Source: Serinus canaria (lineage: Eukaryota > Chordata > Aves > Passeriformes > Fringillidae). Taken from it: 64,000 bases of DNA. The position numbers and the translations under genes were made by a program. Every line of letters begins with the position of its first letter. Position 1 is the stretch's first letter. This document shows, piece by piece, positions 1-13,885 of this stretch. The notes below the pieces were generated by a model that searched no databases, had not been told where the DNA came from, and saw only the letters and a list, made by a program, of their open reading frames with translations. The stretch lies in assembly GCF_022539315.1 (NCBI RefSeq), contig NC_066315.1, positions 125,771,374 to 125,835,373 of the forward strand. The letters run 5' to 3'.

Positions 1-3000
1 AGAAAGACTCCCAAAGGTCTAAAGTAGAGATTCTTCCAAATACAATGAAATTGAAAATGTTCAATTGCTGCAGACAATGCAAAATTAAATATGCCTTATG
101 GATACTTGCATTTATAAAGCACCTTTCTTCAAATAAGTCCACAGAATATTTTATTACCAACTATGCAGTGATCAAAAGTAGAGTGAAAATTAAATCACCT
201 CAAGAGACTCTGTGGTTGATAATGTAATACATTTACAGAAAAACTATGCAGCAGTTTTACGTTTCATGAGAAAAGAGAGAATTTTATAAGAAAATAAGGT
301 AAGAAAGACAAAAAAAAAATAGAAATGACAATTTTCAGAGAGACCAAATACTTCTATTACTCTGTATTTCTCCCCAAGAAGTGAAATTACTTATGAAGGA
401 TGTAAGATTATTTCAGAAATAACCACAGAATTTGATATTTAAACATCTTTTCTTTTAGGGCGGCCTAAAGACAGCAAACTGAGAGTCTGAATCCCAGAGG
501 TGAAAACCTTTTGTTACTGAATGTAATGATGGGTTGCCAGTGGCAGTAAGACTTAAGCTTTGTCTTCAGGTGGCAAATCATTCAAAACCCCCCAGCTGAC
601 TTATTTAGTGCTGAAAATTCAAGGTAGTTGTATGACTCCAGTGGATGCTACCACAGCGTCTACACAAACCTCAGATTACCCAGGTTACTCAGGTCACTGC
701 CTTAAATATGAATCACATCCTAGGTCTTCCTGGACTACAGTGCTGAGTGAATGAAACCCCTACTGCTAGAGGGGTAACTGCAGCTACTAGAGAAATATTC
801 TGTGTACACAGGGGTCCATGTCTACAAAAGCAGCAGCTGCACCAGTGTTTTATGGTTGAGATGCCCCCCTGTTTGTGGGAGAGGATGCTTCCTGTAGTCT
901 CTCTTCCAGCTGGATGGCTTACCTCAACAGCCCACAACTCCAAGCTTGAGTCTTTCCTCTAGCTTCCTGGACAAGTTCTTCTTCACTGAATACTTCCATG
1001 ATTATCTCACCTACTTCACCATCTCATATTAAGCTTATAGCCAAATAATATTTCCTTGATAATTTTGTTGTCCTCCTAGGGACTTCTCAACATACTGTGC
1101 CACCTGTCCTATTCTTGCAACTGTCTTCTTTTTACATTTCTGCTTTTTTTCTAATTCTTCTTCAAAACTCACTTCTCACCTGTGTCTTTTCAGCAGAGAC
1201 TTCTCTTTCAAACACAGCTTTGTCTAAAAAAGGGAATAAAAATCCTCATATGCTCTTTAGAAATAGGAATGGGGAAGCATAATTTGCATTTATGTACTTA
1301 TCTGATGAGCTTGCTTGGATGCCTGTCTTCTCTTTGCGTTCTGTCCCCTAGACCACAAGGACTCTCTTCTCAGGCTAGACTATGGGCTCCATTGTGAATG
1401 AACCATGTGTTTATTGTCTCTTCAAAGCACTACCATCATCGTTTTTTCCAGAAAGCATTGCTAGTTTTAGTAATAATCACACTGAAGGAGAAGATACTCT
1501 TTGACACTTTGAGCTAAACCACAAAAAAATCTCGACAAGATTCATGAACGTATATATTGGATTGGCTTATTGGATTCTTCACTTTGGTCTATCCATTGCT
1601 ATGTGTGACAATGATATTTAAAATAAAAGGGGAAAAATTTGAAAACAAATTTTTCTCAAACACATTTGGAAAGAGGATGTAGGAGATAAAATCATGGCTG
1701 TTCACATTAGTTTTTGTACTTACCTTCAAGGCTAGACAGGTTGTTATACAGATTTAGGAGGTTAAGGTACTGTACTGTATAAATATTTTATAAGGAAATG
1801 TAATATTACCCCAAAGACCTAGGATCATGTGTATGCCAGAATCATCAAGAGAGAAAATCCAGAGAGCTGTTTTGCAGTTGGTTTAATATTTTAGCTATCC
1901 CTCTGTGGTATTAAACATTTGTTTAAAGGAAAGGTTTTTTTGATCTCCCTGTTTGTACTGTGGTGATTTAAAGCATGTTTTCATTTTATCAGAGTTTTAA
2001 TTAGGAGAGAGGGTATAGTTTCCATCCCTCCTATGCTGGGTTTCCAGGGTTAATTTTTTATCAGCTTCTCTACAGCTGCTTGTCACCCACTTTCAAGCAC
2101 AGACACTACAGTTTGCTCGACAGATCCATTTTTCTCTCCCCTGCCAGTTGGAGGACAGAAAGAACTCAAAGAATGAGTATGTACAGAGCCATTTGAAGTA
2201 CTGGAAATGAAAGAGACACAGAGATCTGTGAAGAGCAGTCAAGGAAAGCTGAGTTCTCTGTTGTCCTGGGATTAAGGTCATTGCTAACCTGACATTTACC
2301 TTTACTGAGATGCCTTATAAAAACTCACTTATAGGGCTTGATAATTACAGAGGTGAGCATCTTCAATCACTCTCTGTCCCTCCTCCTATGTGGTTTATTT
2401 TTTGCCAATTCATATGCCTGGACACAGAAGGCTTCAGATGTTAATGGCAGTTTCAAATGCAATGATAAGAGAAGTCATGCATTTTGGACCTTACTAGCTG
2501 GTACTTATGGTGTGAACAACAGATGGCATCCAGTGAATGATCCTGGACCAGCTCATTTCTGTTTCAGAAGATCATTCAAAATGACAGCTGTTGCACAGCA
2601 TTGAGAGGCATATGCTGTGATGTATGTAATGCCAATACTTTTCTCTGTGCCTCACAAGGAATAAAAGTCAAAGCAATTGTTATGAGTAGATCATTATCAG
2701 CCATACCCAAGGAGGCAAAGTTAACTATCAACAAGATCAGGTCATACCAAAATAAACAATGGTTATGCACAAGCCATTGTAAATGACAGCACCACTGAGG
2801 CATGTATTTTTTGCATATTCAGAGATACTGAAGTAAAAGGAAAGAGTAGACATGGAAACAGGCATAGGAAACTGAATTCTTCACATAATTTCTTACTAAG
2901 AAACACACCTTTCTTAGAAAACAGAGAAAAGGTAAATTTATCTGTACTCTGCAGAGACAGGGGAGCATTGAGATCTCTAACATATGTAAGCAAAGCTTAT

Positions 3001-3163
3001 TGATGCTAACAAGCAGGAATTTTATTTAACATTTGCTTTAGAAGACGTGTTTAGTCTGCTATAACTGTGTTGCTTGTTAATGACAAGTACTGTATATAAG
3101 AAATCCAAATGTTCCATCTGGCTGACAGCTTTCACTTCAGTTTTTTTGTTTGGTTACTTTTTT

Positions 3164-3174
3164 GGGGGGGGGGG
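3164..3174. repeat. Poly-G homopolymer
   Basis: Eleven consecutive G residues follow a T-rich stretch (3141-3163). This is a mutable homopolymer, and such runs often carry length errors in assemblies. Confidence 0.9.
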
Positions 3175-4764
3175 TTTAGGAGGTCTTCTTTTGGATTTTT
3201 TTTTCTGTCTCTCACCTGGAGGAAAGTGGGTGTCTATTTATCAGAGAATTGATCTGATCCACAGAATTTTATCAGAACCAAATGTTAGAAGAAGTTAAAG
3301 CTGAAAATCATTGCAAAAGATGCCCAACCATGATGAGAACCAGATAATTTTATTTCTAACGTATTTATAAAACTTTAAATGTAGTACAAACTAATGCTAC
3401 AGTCAGTATGCTTTCATGTAACTCATATTCCACTTCCACTAATAGTCAATAAAACTTCATTAATTGTGATCATATTGGAAAGAAATATGACAAAATTAGT
3501 CATATTTTTATTCTTCTTATGGATAACTAATTCTTCTTTGGAGTCAAAACCTGTGCCCTCGGCAGAAACCACCACTGTGTTTATTTTGCAAAGTTTTTTT
3601 TTTTTTAAGGTCTCATTGGTAGGTTTGTTATTTTCACAGAGAATAAAGCATCACATGTTTCATGAAGTCTGAAATTTCAGAATGTTTAATCTCTCTGCTT
3701 ATATTCCCTAATGTAAGGTCTAATATAATAAGAAGCAGATTGGCAAGGTCAGAAGCTGAGAGTGAAGCAAGTGATAAAAAAAGCTAAAATGTCTTACTTC
3801 TTGAAATAATGCTTTGTTAAATATCATCACTGTAGGGAAACAGCTGAGAAGGATGAAGCAAGGAATTATTTGAAGTCTCTCAAAATCCATCTTTGACATT
3901 CTAAAAAAAGTGCTGGAAGTAAAGGGCATCTGTATTTCTATGCTTCAAGTAAAATCACAATGTTCTAGATATTCTTTAGACTGTTTAACTTCCTACTGAC
4001 TACTCCCAACAAATATGCAGTTTTTAGCAACTAGTTCTTCCTTCATAGAATTTGAATTCTGAATAATTCTCCTTCTGGGTTTTTTGTCCATATTATTTCC
4101 AATTATGGTATATGTGTAGTGAAAGAAGCGTGTGGCATATAATCACAGTGTTAGAGTGGTGAGATGAATTTCCAAATTTTTAAACAATGACATGTAATTA
4201 AAATCAGTTTAAAAATTAACATCTAATCCTGAATGCTGGTTCATTCCAGCCAACATTCCTCTTAATTTTGGTCTTTCAAGTCTGTATCTAGTCTTTTTCT
4301 AGAATCCTAAAATTACTATTCATGGTTCCTTTTTCCCCATTCTCTATTTCCCACATCAAGTTTCTATTATTTCTCCATTCCATGATCTGACACTATTGTA
4401 AATCTATTTTTCAATATAAAACTGTCAGGCCATGGGGTAAGTGCAGTAGAATGTTATGATGGAGGCACTGGTAGTATGAGTTTTACAGCAGCCTTTCTAT
4501 TGCTACATTTGGTTTACCATAACATTCAACAGCACAGATGGCTTGACAATTTCATTTTAGCACTATATAAATTCCCAAAGGTACACAGAATAAATTTTAC
4601 TATTCATGTTTTGTCATTAAAAGAAAAAAAAAAAGGTATCTTTCTGATGCCATCTTATTATCATTCAGCATGGACACTGGTAATGAATAATAACAAGAAT
4701 TCAAACATCTGTTTTTTATAAGCAGCTATCCAGCAGATTGCTCTGTACTTTATGAGTATGATCT

Positions 4765-5281
4765 GGTCTACTGGGGGTTGATGGGTCCATCTGGCAGGGA
4801 ACAGGAAGAGCATCTTGCTCATAGGCTTGCCAAGCTGGTAAAGAGGGATTTTAACCAAAGTTGCTGGTGGAGGGAGAACCTCAATCCATCCCACTCCTAC
4901 CAGTTTGATGCCAGTGCCAGCAGAGAGATGAAGGGTCAGCAGGAGAGCACCTGAAACAGCACAAAGGAATTCCAGCCACTCCAGCCAGTAAGTTGGTTTC
5001 ACTGGTGTTCCAAATTAAATGCCTCTATGGAAATGCACATATTATGCAGAATAACAACAGGAATTGGGGACGTGCTTGGAAATTTGTGCACACCTGCAGG
5101 GCTCTGATTCTGGCATCACAGAGACACGGTGGGATGGCTTCTATGACTGGAATGTTAGAATGGAAGGCTACTGGCTCTTTACAAAGGATGGGCAGGGAAG
5201 AGGGCATGGGGGTGTTGCTGTCTCTGTCAATGACCTGCTGGCATGCATGGAGCTCTGCAGGGATGGATGAGGAACTTGCCA
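4765..5281 (+). mobile_element. CR1 LINE fragment, 5' UTR and start of ORF2 endonuclease
   Basis: The plus strand reads like an avian CR1 5' region running into the ORF2 apurinic-type endonuclease. At 5105-5265 the frame contains GITETRWDGFYDW, then MEGYWLF and GGVAVSVND, which correspond to the conserved CR1 motif GITETWWD and the following strand. The frame is broken by substitutions and ends at 5281, where an oppositely oriented CR1 3' end begins. The copy therefore lacks most of ORF2 and is dead. It is antisense to MMP16. The left border is approximate. The open frame on the opposite strand (4661-5002) is only the reverse complement of this repeat. Confidence 0.8.
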
Positions 5282-5495
5282 CAGAATCAGCTAGGTTGTA
5301 AAAGACTTTGGAGATCATCAAGTTCAACCTATGACCTAACACCCCCTTATCAACTAAAGCATGGGCACATCCAGTCTTTTATTAAACACCTCCAGGGACA
5401 GTGACTATACCACCTCTCTGGAGAGCCCATTCCAGTGCCCATCCACTCTATCTGAGAGCATTTTTTTTCCCCTAATGTCTAGCCTGTATATTTGT
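5282..5495 (-). mobile_element. CR1 LINE 3'-end fragment
   Basis: The plus strand starts with ACAGAATCAGCTAGGTTG and continues through the typical reverse-complemented CR1 3' UTR (pieces equivalent to CCTCCAGGGACAGTGAC and GGAGAGCCCATTCCAGTG). The 3' terminus is at the left and the 5'-truncated end is at about 5495, so the element points in the same direction as MMP16. It abuts the plus-oriented CR1 piece directly. Confidence 0.85.
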
Positions 5496-7816
5496 AGTAT
5501 ACTATGGGTCAGCACTAAAGAGAGGGCAGGAACACATGACACTGTGATGTGGGTCAGAGGAATGCATAGTGACATCAAACCAGCACAGGTTTTCTTCTGG
5601 CACTTAATCCATCTTTTTTATTTTATTCTCTGAGTAACAGATGTAGACATTGGCTTAGGTATGTGCTTTGTTAACACATCTGTATGCTAAACTTCAGATT
5701 TAAAGTTCCTTCTAGAACTTGCTTTGGACTAATTTTAGACTGGAAAAGCACACTACCTGGATAAGGCATTCTACTTGCTTGTCATCTTAGCAAAAACAGC
5801 TTGGCTATTTCTAGCAGCTTTGGGAGGAAGACATGTAATCTTTTCCCAGGAAATTTTGTGACGGAATAGAAGAAATGAGACAATGATCATTTACCTACAG
5901 TCTATTTATATAGGTTTCTGTAATCATGTTCCACAAGGCAGTTGAGATCCTTGGAACAGGAATTTTCAAGGACACCCACACAGAAGACAGCTGAAATTTT
6001 TGATTCTGTAGCAGTGGAAAAACATGAATTACACTGATAGAAAACACCAACAGTTAGATATTAAGAGTCATGAAGACAGGGAAGTGAAGCAAAAATATTT
6101 TTTTAAATTGCACAAGGAAATACAAAGACTTTTGACCTTGGCAAAGAAGGGGATAATACAAATGTCACTGCAAAAATAATGGGAGGAACTTTGAAAATAA
6201 GTCATATGGAAAAAAAAGAACTTACAGCAGAATATCCAAATATCAGATGATATCAGGTAGAAGGCACAAAATGAACTAGTCTGAAATCAGATAGCATAAG
6301 GTGGGGATGATGTGGAAGGAAAACACTATTTTGACTTCTAAAAGCACAATCCTGCTGTTCCTGCTTGCTTTAATTAATCTTGATTTAATTTCCCAGAGAA
6401 AAAATAGAGAAGTTCCCTCCTCCTTTTGTTGTTTGCTACCTGTAACCCAAAAACTACAGGATCAACCTGTTCCTCTTAGACCTAACAGGAGCCAGTCAGC
6501 AGTGGGTGAAGAGTTAAATAATGATGAAACATATTTCAAGGAATAGCTACAGAATAATCATTTTACCCTTCCATGTCTTACAGACCTAAAAATCAAGCAC
6601 TGGGATGGAGATTTGGAGATAGTTTGATCATGATTCCCCACCATATAAACTTTCCAGAGTTAATGACTTGAAGTTGATTTTATAGCAACAGAAGTAAAAG
6701 CATTTGCTGTATTGAAATAGAAACTGCACTACATGTAATATAATTTTCCTTATGATTCACACAAAAAATTTGGCTTTTAGCAAAACATAAACTTCATTGT
6801 ACTGTTATGAAGTGTTTCTGTATGTTATGAAATATTTTTCATTTAACATTCCCAAAATCCTGTTTCTGTAGTGAATGAAATATTCTAACTCCCCACTAAT
6901 GACTCCGCTTGTAGAAATGATTATTTTTTTAATATAGCAACTTTAAAAAAATTTACCTTTTTTGCAATGAGTCAAAAAATATCATTCACAACACAAAGTA
7001 GCTGAATAATTTTTCACATATTTCTTATCTATTCAGTTTCTTCTTCTCTCAAATGATTATTTTATAAAACATATTTTACATAATTTGAAGATTTTGTCAC
7101 TAAGTATGCATTTGTTAAACATATACGATAACTTATCATTAAATCTAAATAAGGTACATGTTTAAGAACTTAAATTTTGAAGAACAGCTGATGTCTGGAG
7201 TGAAATTTGAAAAGAATTGTTAACAACAATTTGATCTAAATCACCTGTTTTCTGGAGTTTATGCTCCTTTAAAAACACTAAATACACATGTATGAAAAAG
7301 ATTATTTTTCCCCACACGAAGCTCCTAACATCAAAAGTCTTAGATGAAACAAATATAATGCAGTACAGTGAGGTGTATATATAGCAGGGGTGCCATTAAA
7401 TATGTAAGAAATTCATTTGTAAATAGGAAGAGCAAAGAGAACTACACAAAAATTATTAATGGAAATGTGTTCATTGTGTCTTCCTAAAACACATTTTAAA
7501 AAGTTATTTCATAGTAGATCACTTCATTTCTATTTCTTATATTTATACTTTCAAGTTTGTATTGACTATGTAAGAGCAAATGCCCTGATACTGTGATATC
7601 ATAAATTAATGTAGTTAGTTATGTAATTATGATTATGTAATAATATATTAAAAATGTAATTGCCAGACAAGAAAATGTTAACTTATATACTCTTTATTAG
7701 CTACCAATTTGCAATAAGATTTACAAATCATTAGTAAAACTAAGCAAGATGTATTTCAAGAAATCATCACATTCAAAAGTGTTACATAAAATCTTACTTT
7801 TTTTTTTTTTTCTTAC

Positions 7817-7955
7817 CTTTAAAGAAGACAAAATTCCCCTCACTGTTTTCATAAACTGCATCAATGCTGGGAGGCAGTCCCCTCCAGAAGTAGGTAATCT
7901 GCATGGGGTATCCATCCATCACCCTGTTGTTCCTGACTCGCCAAAACCACTGATC
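7817..7955 (-). CDS. MMP16: MMP16 exon 7: hemopexin blade 1
   Basis: This exon is 139 nt. It opens at a canonical acceptor (TTTCCAG, 7956 on the minus strand) with [10 protein letters not shown] and ends in [13 protein letters not shown] plus the first base of the next Gly codon, before donor GTAAG. The 46 residues match the first blade of the hemopexin-like propeller of MT3-MMP, including the [16 protein letters not shown] segment. In the family this propeller mediates substrate recognition and dimerisation at the cell surface. Phase is 0 at entry and 1 at exit, which joins exon 6 exactly. The donor is followed at once by a long A run and a second GTAAG 19 nt downstream (see findings). The assignment to MMP16 rather than MMP24, MMP15 or MMP14 rests on near-identity to the MMP16 sequence as I remember it. 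Confidence 0.96.
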
Positions 7956-8511
7956 CTGGAAACCAAGCAGACACTTCTTACTATATTTGTACGTGTTCAG
8001 CTGCTGTCTTGAAAATACTGAACAGCCTATCATGGCATTTTTAGAGCAGACCTTTTGCTGAGTGGAGAAGCACAATGTGTCTGCATTTGTGTCACATTAC
8101 AAATGTTTCAGAACTGGTTTTTGCTGAGTGGGGGATAAGCTACACACATGAACCAGGTGCAGGGAGCAGACAGCCCTCAGCAGAACATACAGCGTGTTGT
8201 ATGAGGTGATGTAACTCTCTCAACTTCATTCTTATAAGGGGCCCAATTTAAAATTTGTGGTCTGACTGTAGGTGCTTTTAGGCTGAACCTTATGCTTATG
8301 TGAATGCCTAAAATAATGGGACTACATACAGACTTTGAAGACCAATTAATTTTGCAGGTCATTTTTTGCAGTGGCTGCTAACAGTGAATGGCTGTTAGAT
8401 ATATGTGTGACATTACTACATCTGTCCAGCAGGAACTATGTTTTGATGACAATTTTACTGTTGTGAAGTTTAACAGTCTTTCCAAGTGACATTAAATAGA
8501 ATGGTTAATAT

Positions 8512-8513
<2 letters not shown>

Positions 8514-8553
<40 letters not shown>
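8514..8553. repeat. (AT)n microsatellite
   Basis: About 20 uninterrupted AT units. It should be length-polymorphic. Confidence 0.95.
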
Positions 8554-8555
<2 letters not shown>

Positions 8556-11500
8556 CAATGCTAAATCCAGCTAATCCAATACATGGCACATTAAATGGGT
8601 ATCAATAAAGATATTATCACTGTACTGCTTCAGAACTGTTTCATTTAAAGAAGAAGGACAGGGTAAATATTTAACTTCTTACACGTATTAGAATATTTCC
8701 CAGCATTATTATTTTGTAAATCAACCCCCTTTAACAATAAAGGAAGTGATGTTCTGCCAGAATCTGTCTCAGTTTACTTGGCAGTTCTTCCTCTGTGTAA
8801 TGAACTCAGATTTCACAGTGCATCAAAACCTGTAAAATCATTAAGTCAACAAATATCTTCTTGAGAATGAGTTATGTTTCAGACTTAGTGATTTTTGGAA
8901 TATGCCTGCATTATTTTATTTTGATAGCAAGACCAGTAAAATTATATTTTGCAGATTTGGTATTGAGTTGTATGTCAAACTGTATTTCATACTTCATATT
9001 GCTAACTTGCAGTATAATATTTAGAATATTCTTATCTATTATTTGCTCAAATTTCTTAGCAAACCAATAATATTTTCTGCTGTATTATTAAAATCTTAAC
9101 AATAATACAATTACGGCAAAACTGAAATGTTTGCTTCATTCAGCATATCCCCATGATTTTTTATTTAAATCTCTTTATATGTATACATATATGTATATGG
9201 GTCATTGCCTTTAATGTTGAAATATTCCATTCTGAAGCATAATTGTGAATGCAGTGCTCTCTCTTCTGCTGATGGAATCTCAAAGACTTCTTATTTTCCT
9301 CATCTATTTTCAGCATATGTACCTGTCCTCGCAATAACCATGGACAACGGGGTATAGCTCATCAGTAAGGATCCTACAGGTTTCCACAAAACTAACATTT
9401 TGAAAATTTATAATTTTAGCATTTTTATGGTCTTACTTAAACAGACAGAGGCTGGCATGTGATTTGTCAGTAGATATCATTTCAGGGAATCAGCAAATGG
9501 AAATGTCTGAGTCAGAACTGAAGGTGTGGACCTTTTATAAGATTGGGGAAGGTAGGTGTTGGCAGAGGTTGATAGAATAATTTGTTTATGTAAATTTATT
9601 TTCCCTGGGTGACTTTCCTATGAACATGCTGGACTTAATGGTTTTAGACTGATAGAATTCAAACTCTGGAACTCAAGAAATGCAGCATGTAGCTGTAAAG
9701 CATGCCAAGGACCTTTCTGAAGTATCAGATGAGATAGGCTCTGCTTAGGGAAATGCCTCATTTCAGCACACACATGTAAATGTAATTAGTTTATCTAAAA
9801 CAAAGTTAGATTTACCAGGAATTTTATCATCTGCATTTTTGATAAACATGTACATTTGCTGAAAGTATTTTTTAACAAGAGTTTAGCTATTATTGAAATT
9901 CAAAAGAGGCATTGTCCAAGACAAAGCATATTCACTCTAATAAAGCTCTTTCACACTTCAAGAAAATAGCTTGAAACAGTTTCTCTGGCACAACACTTCT
10001 CAGTGTATTTGTTTATGTTAAATAAACACAGTTTTGTTTCTTTTGAGAAATTGTGCTTATTGAGAATCCCTTTGCCCTACTCACTATGTTGATTAAAAAT
10101 ACTTTTTATTATTTTGTTTCCCCAAAACACATTAACTACAATAAACAGGTTTAACATGACTTGTCAGACGCACTCCAATGCAAAGCCTGACAAATGATTG
10201 CATAGATTTTAGTGTCTTTCCTTGCAGGCTAGCAAATGCTTCTTTGTTGGCATGTGTAGATACCCAATTGCGTCAAAAATATGGATCACTCCTGTGCAGC
10301 TGAGATCTGGCTCAATAATGGATCATTAAATATTATGACTATAGACATACCAAATAAATTAAGCTTGGGCAATTATTCCCAGTTGAAAAAGCAAAGCTGG
10401 AGCAAACAAAAATCAACACTTAATTAAGATAGAGCAATATATCTAAAATCCAGAAAATGGTCATTGAGTGAGAAGAGGCTGTAAGATGTTTTGGAAACAC
10501 TATGATGGATAAAGAGTAACAGTCAAATGAAGAAGCAGTAGCAGTCACTCAAATTGAATGTTTTGACATTTTATTTAGAAAATAGGATATTTCTGAGAAA
10601 AAAAGATAATAAAGCTTTTTAGAGAAAAGAACTAAACAAAGGTCATGCATAAATCATTCTGCACTGTCAGTAAATGTTTCATGTTTTTTTTTTTCTATGG
10701 ATTTAAAGGGACTAAAATATAGTATTTCATGTATGATCACAGCATATAGTTCCCTCTTAAAAACACTTCTTTGTTAACTTAGAGAATTTTAAACGGAAGA
10801 GAGTATTAGAGCAAAAAGAAAATCTGGCATTTAATGCATAATTTTCATACTTTGTTGGTAGATACAGGCTCCTCCCAGTCTTAGAATATACGTTTTTAGT
10901 GATGATTGTGTTAAATTGTTCTTTATTTTTCATTCTAGGAATGTTTAAATATATACTCCTATGAATAATTAATTTCCATTTCAGTATTTATTACTAACTT
11001 AAATGTATTTCAGATTCCTTAAGGGACACAACTGATGTGTATGAGAATTAAAAAAAAACTCCAGGTATTTTGGTTTATCCATAATATACAAACTAGTAGA
11101 GCCTTTAGTGCAAAATTATTGCTCTACCATGTCTAGAGCACCTCATTTTCTCTTATGTTGCTTGACCAACAACCATTGTCAATGTAAAAACATTAATTTG
11201 CTACAAAATGTCTAGAGCTCTGACCTTTATTTTCTACCTAATGAACTCTATCTACAATCCCCTAATAACATGTGACACTCTCACTCAAGGTTGAATAATA
11301 CCCAGTAGAAAAAGAAAGACTGCCCAATGTGACAGATATTCCAAAAGACCTACAACAAGCTATAAGGAAGGAAAAAAATCAGAGATCTTTGAACTGGTAC
11401 CTTTTTTAACTACTTGGAACTGAAGGCAGGTAAAGATTTAAGGCAGATAGAGAGGTGCAAAGCAAGGCCAAAATGCAATGTAAATTTTATTATTTTGATT

Positions 11501-13838
11501 AAGATTATAAAAATGTGTGTGAACCCCCAGTAATATTTGAAATATCCTTGCACTGTACAGCAAAAATCTCTGTGAATTGCTGCCTGACTTGATGTCTAAG
11601 TGTATGTATATGATGCTGTTAAGAGTATTCCCCTAATAGGATAGAGTGACATGCAAAATTAAATAGCTACAACCGATAGGGAGTGAAGTTTTACTATTTC
11701 TAGATTCCACAGGATAAGTGTTTGGTCTATTTAATTGAAAAAAGAAAAAAACAAATAAGCATAATACTTCTGCCCTAAATAAATGTCAATCAAATCAAAT
11801 ACTAAATTTCAACCAATACTGTAGCCTAATGTTATTGGCAAAATACATCAAGGTATCACACTGGGTCTTGTCTTCTCCCACAAGTATACTCTCCTCATGT
11901 GCAAAAGCAAGACAGTGCCAAAGGAAGATTAAACACACCCAGGAGCTAAGCAAAACAGCAGCAACAGACTGACACACTCAGACTAATGACAATCCTACTT
12001 TTTTTCATCTAAGTATTGCAGGAAAAAAAAAAAGAAAATAAGCCAGTGGCAAATACTATACTATGATATGTTACAAGTTTAAATTCATCTCTTAGAGAAG
12101 AGTTCTGGTTACATACAGAGAAGTTGACCAAAGGACAAAGTCTGCAGAAACTACATTTCAAGACTGTGATCAGGGAGACAATAAAGTTCCCCTACTATAC
12201 ATCTTTATGGGATATTAAGAAACTGAATTTGGCAAATGCAAAGTATAGTTATTGTATCTAAGCCAAAATAAATTTGGAGCATCCTTTTAAAAGTCTTGAT
12301 CTAATCTCAAAAGGCACTTTTCCACATTTACTTCATCAGGTCATGAATTTCATCAGGGAATCTCAACGATGGTAATAACAGCCCTGTGGCATGTGGAATT
12401 AAAGCCTTTGTGCCTACTCATTTGGGGAATTCCACTATTTCTTTAGTAACATCCATTTTCAACATTCTGAATTTGGAATCTATAGCATTTAAGCCAAAGG
12501 AAATTACTGCACAAATTAGGGGAGGAAAAAAATTGAGCAACTTTCTGGGAAATAATTTTAATGGAGCACAAAATACAAGAAACAGTTCAGGGGATTTGAG
12601 GGCAGAAAAATTATCATTACAACTCACCTATGAGAAGGATTCTGAATTTATTTTTCTTTTCTGTTTTGCTTTTTTTTCTCAATATAGAATTTGCAATGAA
12701 ACTTATAGACTAGGCTTACTTCAGTTCCTATTTAATCCCATAGTAGAAAACAATTGTCTCTATTGAGACCAGAGTCAGACATTAAATAGATGCTACCAAT
12801 CTATCTCATTTTAGGAAACAATTAACTAAATGGACTATTTATACACACACAGCTCAGCTCATTATGAAGCTGGTTAACATTAAGAGCAAACAAAATTTAA
12901 AATTGCAAAGGACTTTTATCTGTTCATTAACAGATGGATGTACAATGCATCATTTATTTGAACTTATAGAAACATTTCATCTTTGCTAATGTGTTTGGGA
13001 TAACAGCATGGTTACCCAGTTGGAACGGGGTGTAAAGGTTGTCTGAGAGCCACAGTGAGAAGTCAGAACATTAAACACCACTCAGAAAAATCTCAGCACT
13101 TCCTATGTTGAGATCCTGAACCTCCTGCTGATATCCTCACTGGAAATGAGACCAAATCATTGGATTCAAAACAAAGATATGCAAAGACATCACCAAATAC
13201 ATGTTCTGTTTCTTCCTTACTTTCTCAAGTAAGGAATTTACTTCTTTGATGCCAGTTATTAGGAACAATTATAGAAATACTAGCTATTTACTGTTAGTAC
13301 CTAATCAGACACTGGAGAACTCCTGTAGACAAATTAAACAGTTGTTTGTTATGAACTTTATTCTTTTCCTTACCAAAATGTTATGGCTAACTAACACCAT
13401 GAACAAAACTATTAACTGCTGTGACTCAGCATAGGAGCAAGTGAAAAACTGGCAAATGTTTCCCATTGTTGAATATGGGAAGTGCTAAACTGAAATTGAT
13501 TTAAAGTATCTTTAAAGTCTTCAGCTAATGTGAGGTTCACTGGTGTAAATACATTTTCAAGAGAAAATATTATGTAATGATTTTATATAGGAAATCTTTG
13601 CTAAGGAGTCTGCTAAGCATTTTTTCCTAGTATCTCTTCTTATCTCCTCCTCTGTATTACTGATACAATAAAGTGATGTCAAGTAATTTATTTGGGGTCC
13701 AAAATGGCCTTACGTTAAAACCTATCTTCTTGTTATCTTATTCTGGGTCTAAACTATTGGTCTGAATAGTCTCTTTCACTCACTTGAGATATGTCAAAAC
13801 TGCTTTTCATTGTTCATGCTGAAATCTATAGCTATGCT

Positions 13839-13885
13839 TAAAAAAATAAAAAGAAAAAAAAGAAAGAAAAAAAATTTAAAAAGCT
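13839..13885. repeat. A-rich low-complexity tract
   Basis: The tract consists of A runs interrupted by single G or T residues. No adjacent element was recognised that would make it a retroposon tail. Confidence 0.8.

Larger units (their letters stand above)
1..7816 (-). other. MMP16: MMP16 intron 7, 5' part (left edge of window)
   Basis: This AT-rich non-coding sequence lies downstream of the exon 7 donor at 7816/7815. It contains the inverted CR1 pair at about 4765-5495, a run of 11 G at 3164-3174, and short poly-A and poly-T runs. I looked for the next hemopexin exon (expected to begin with an Asn-Lys-Tyr-Trp motif) on the minus strand and did not recognise it, so exons 8-10 are probably to the left of base 1. 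The short open frames here match no family I know and are treated as chance. Confidence 0.75.

Noticed and set aside
4661..5002. 113-codon minus-strand open frame
   Set aside because: It is the antisense of the plus-oriented CR1 5' region, so not a gene.
4765..5495. Twin-priming inversion of one CR1 element
   Set aside because: The inverted 5' part lies beyond the 3' terminus instead of upstream of the 3' part, which is the wrong order for twin priming.
12386..12766. 126-codon plus-strand open frame inside intron 6
   Set aside because: No domain, signal peptide or family resemblance. Composition is that of the surrounding AT-rich intron, and a frame of this length can arise by chance among six frames over 64 kb.
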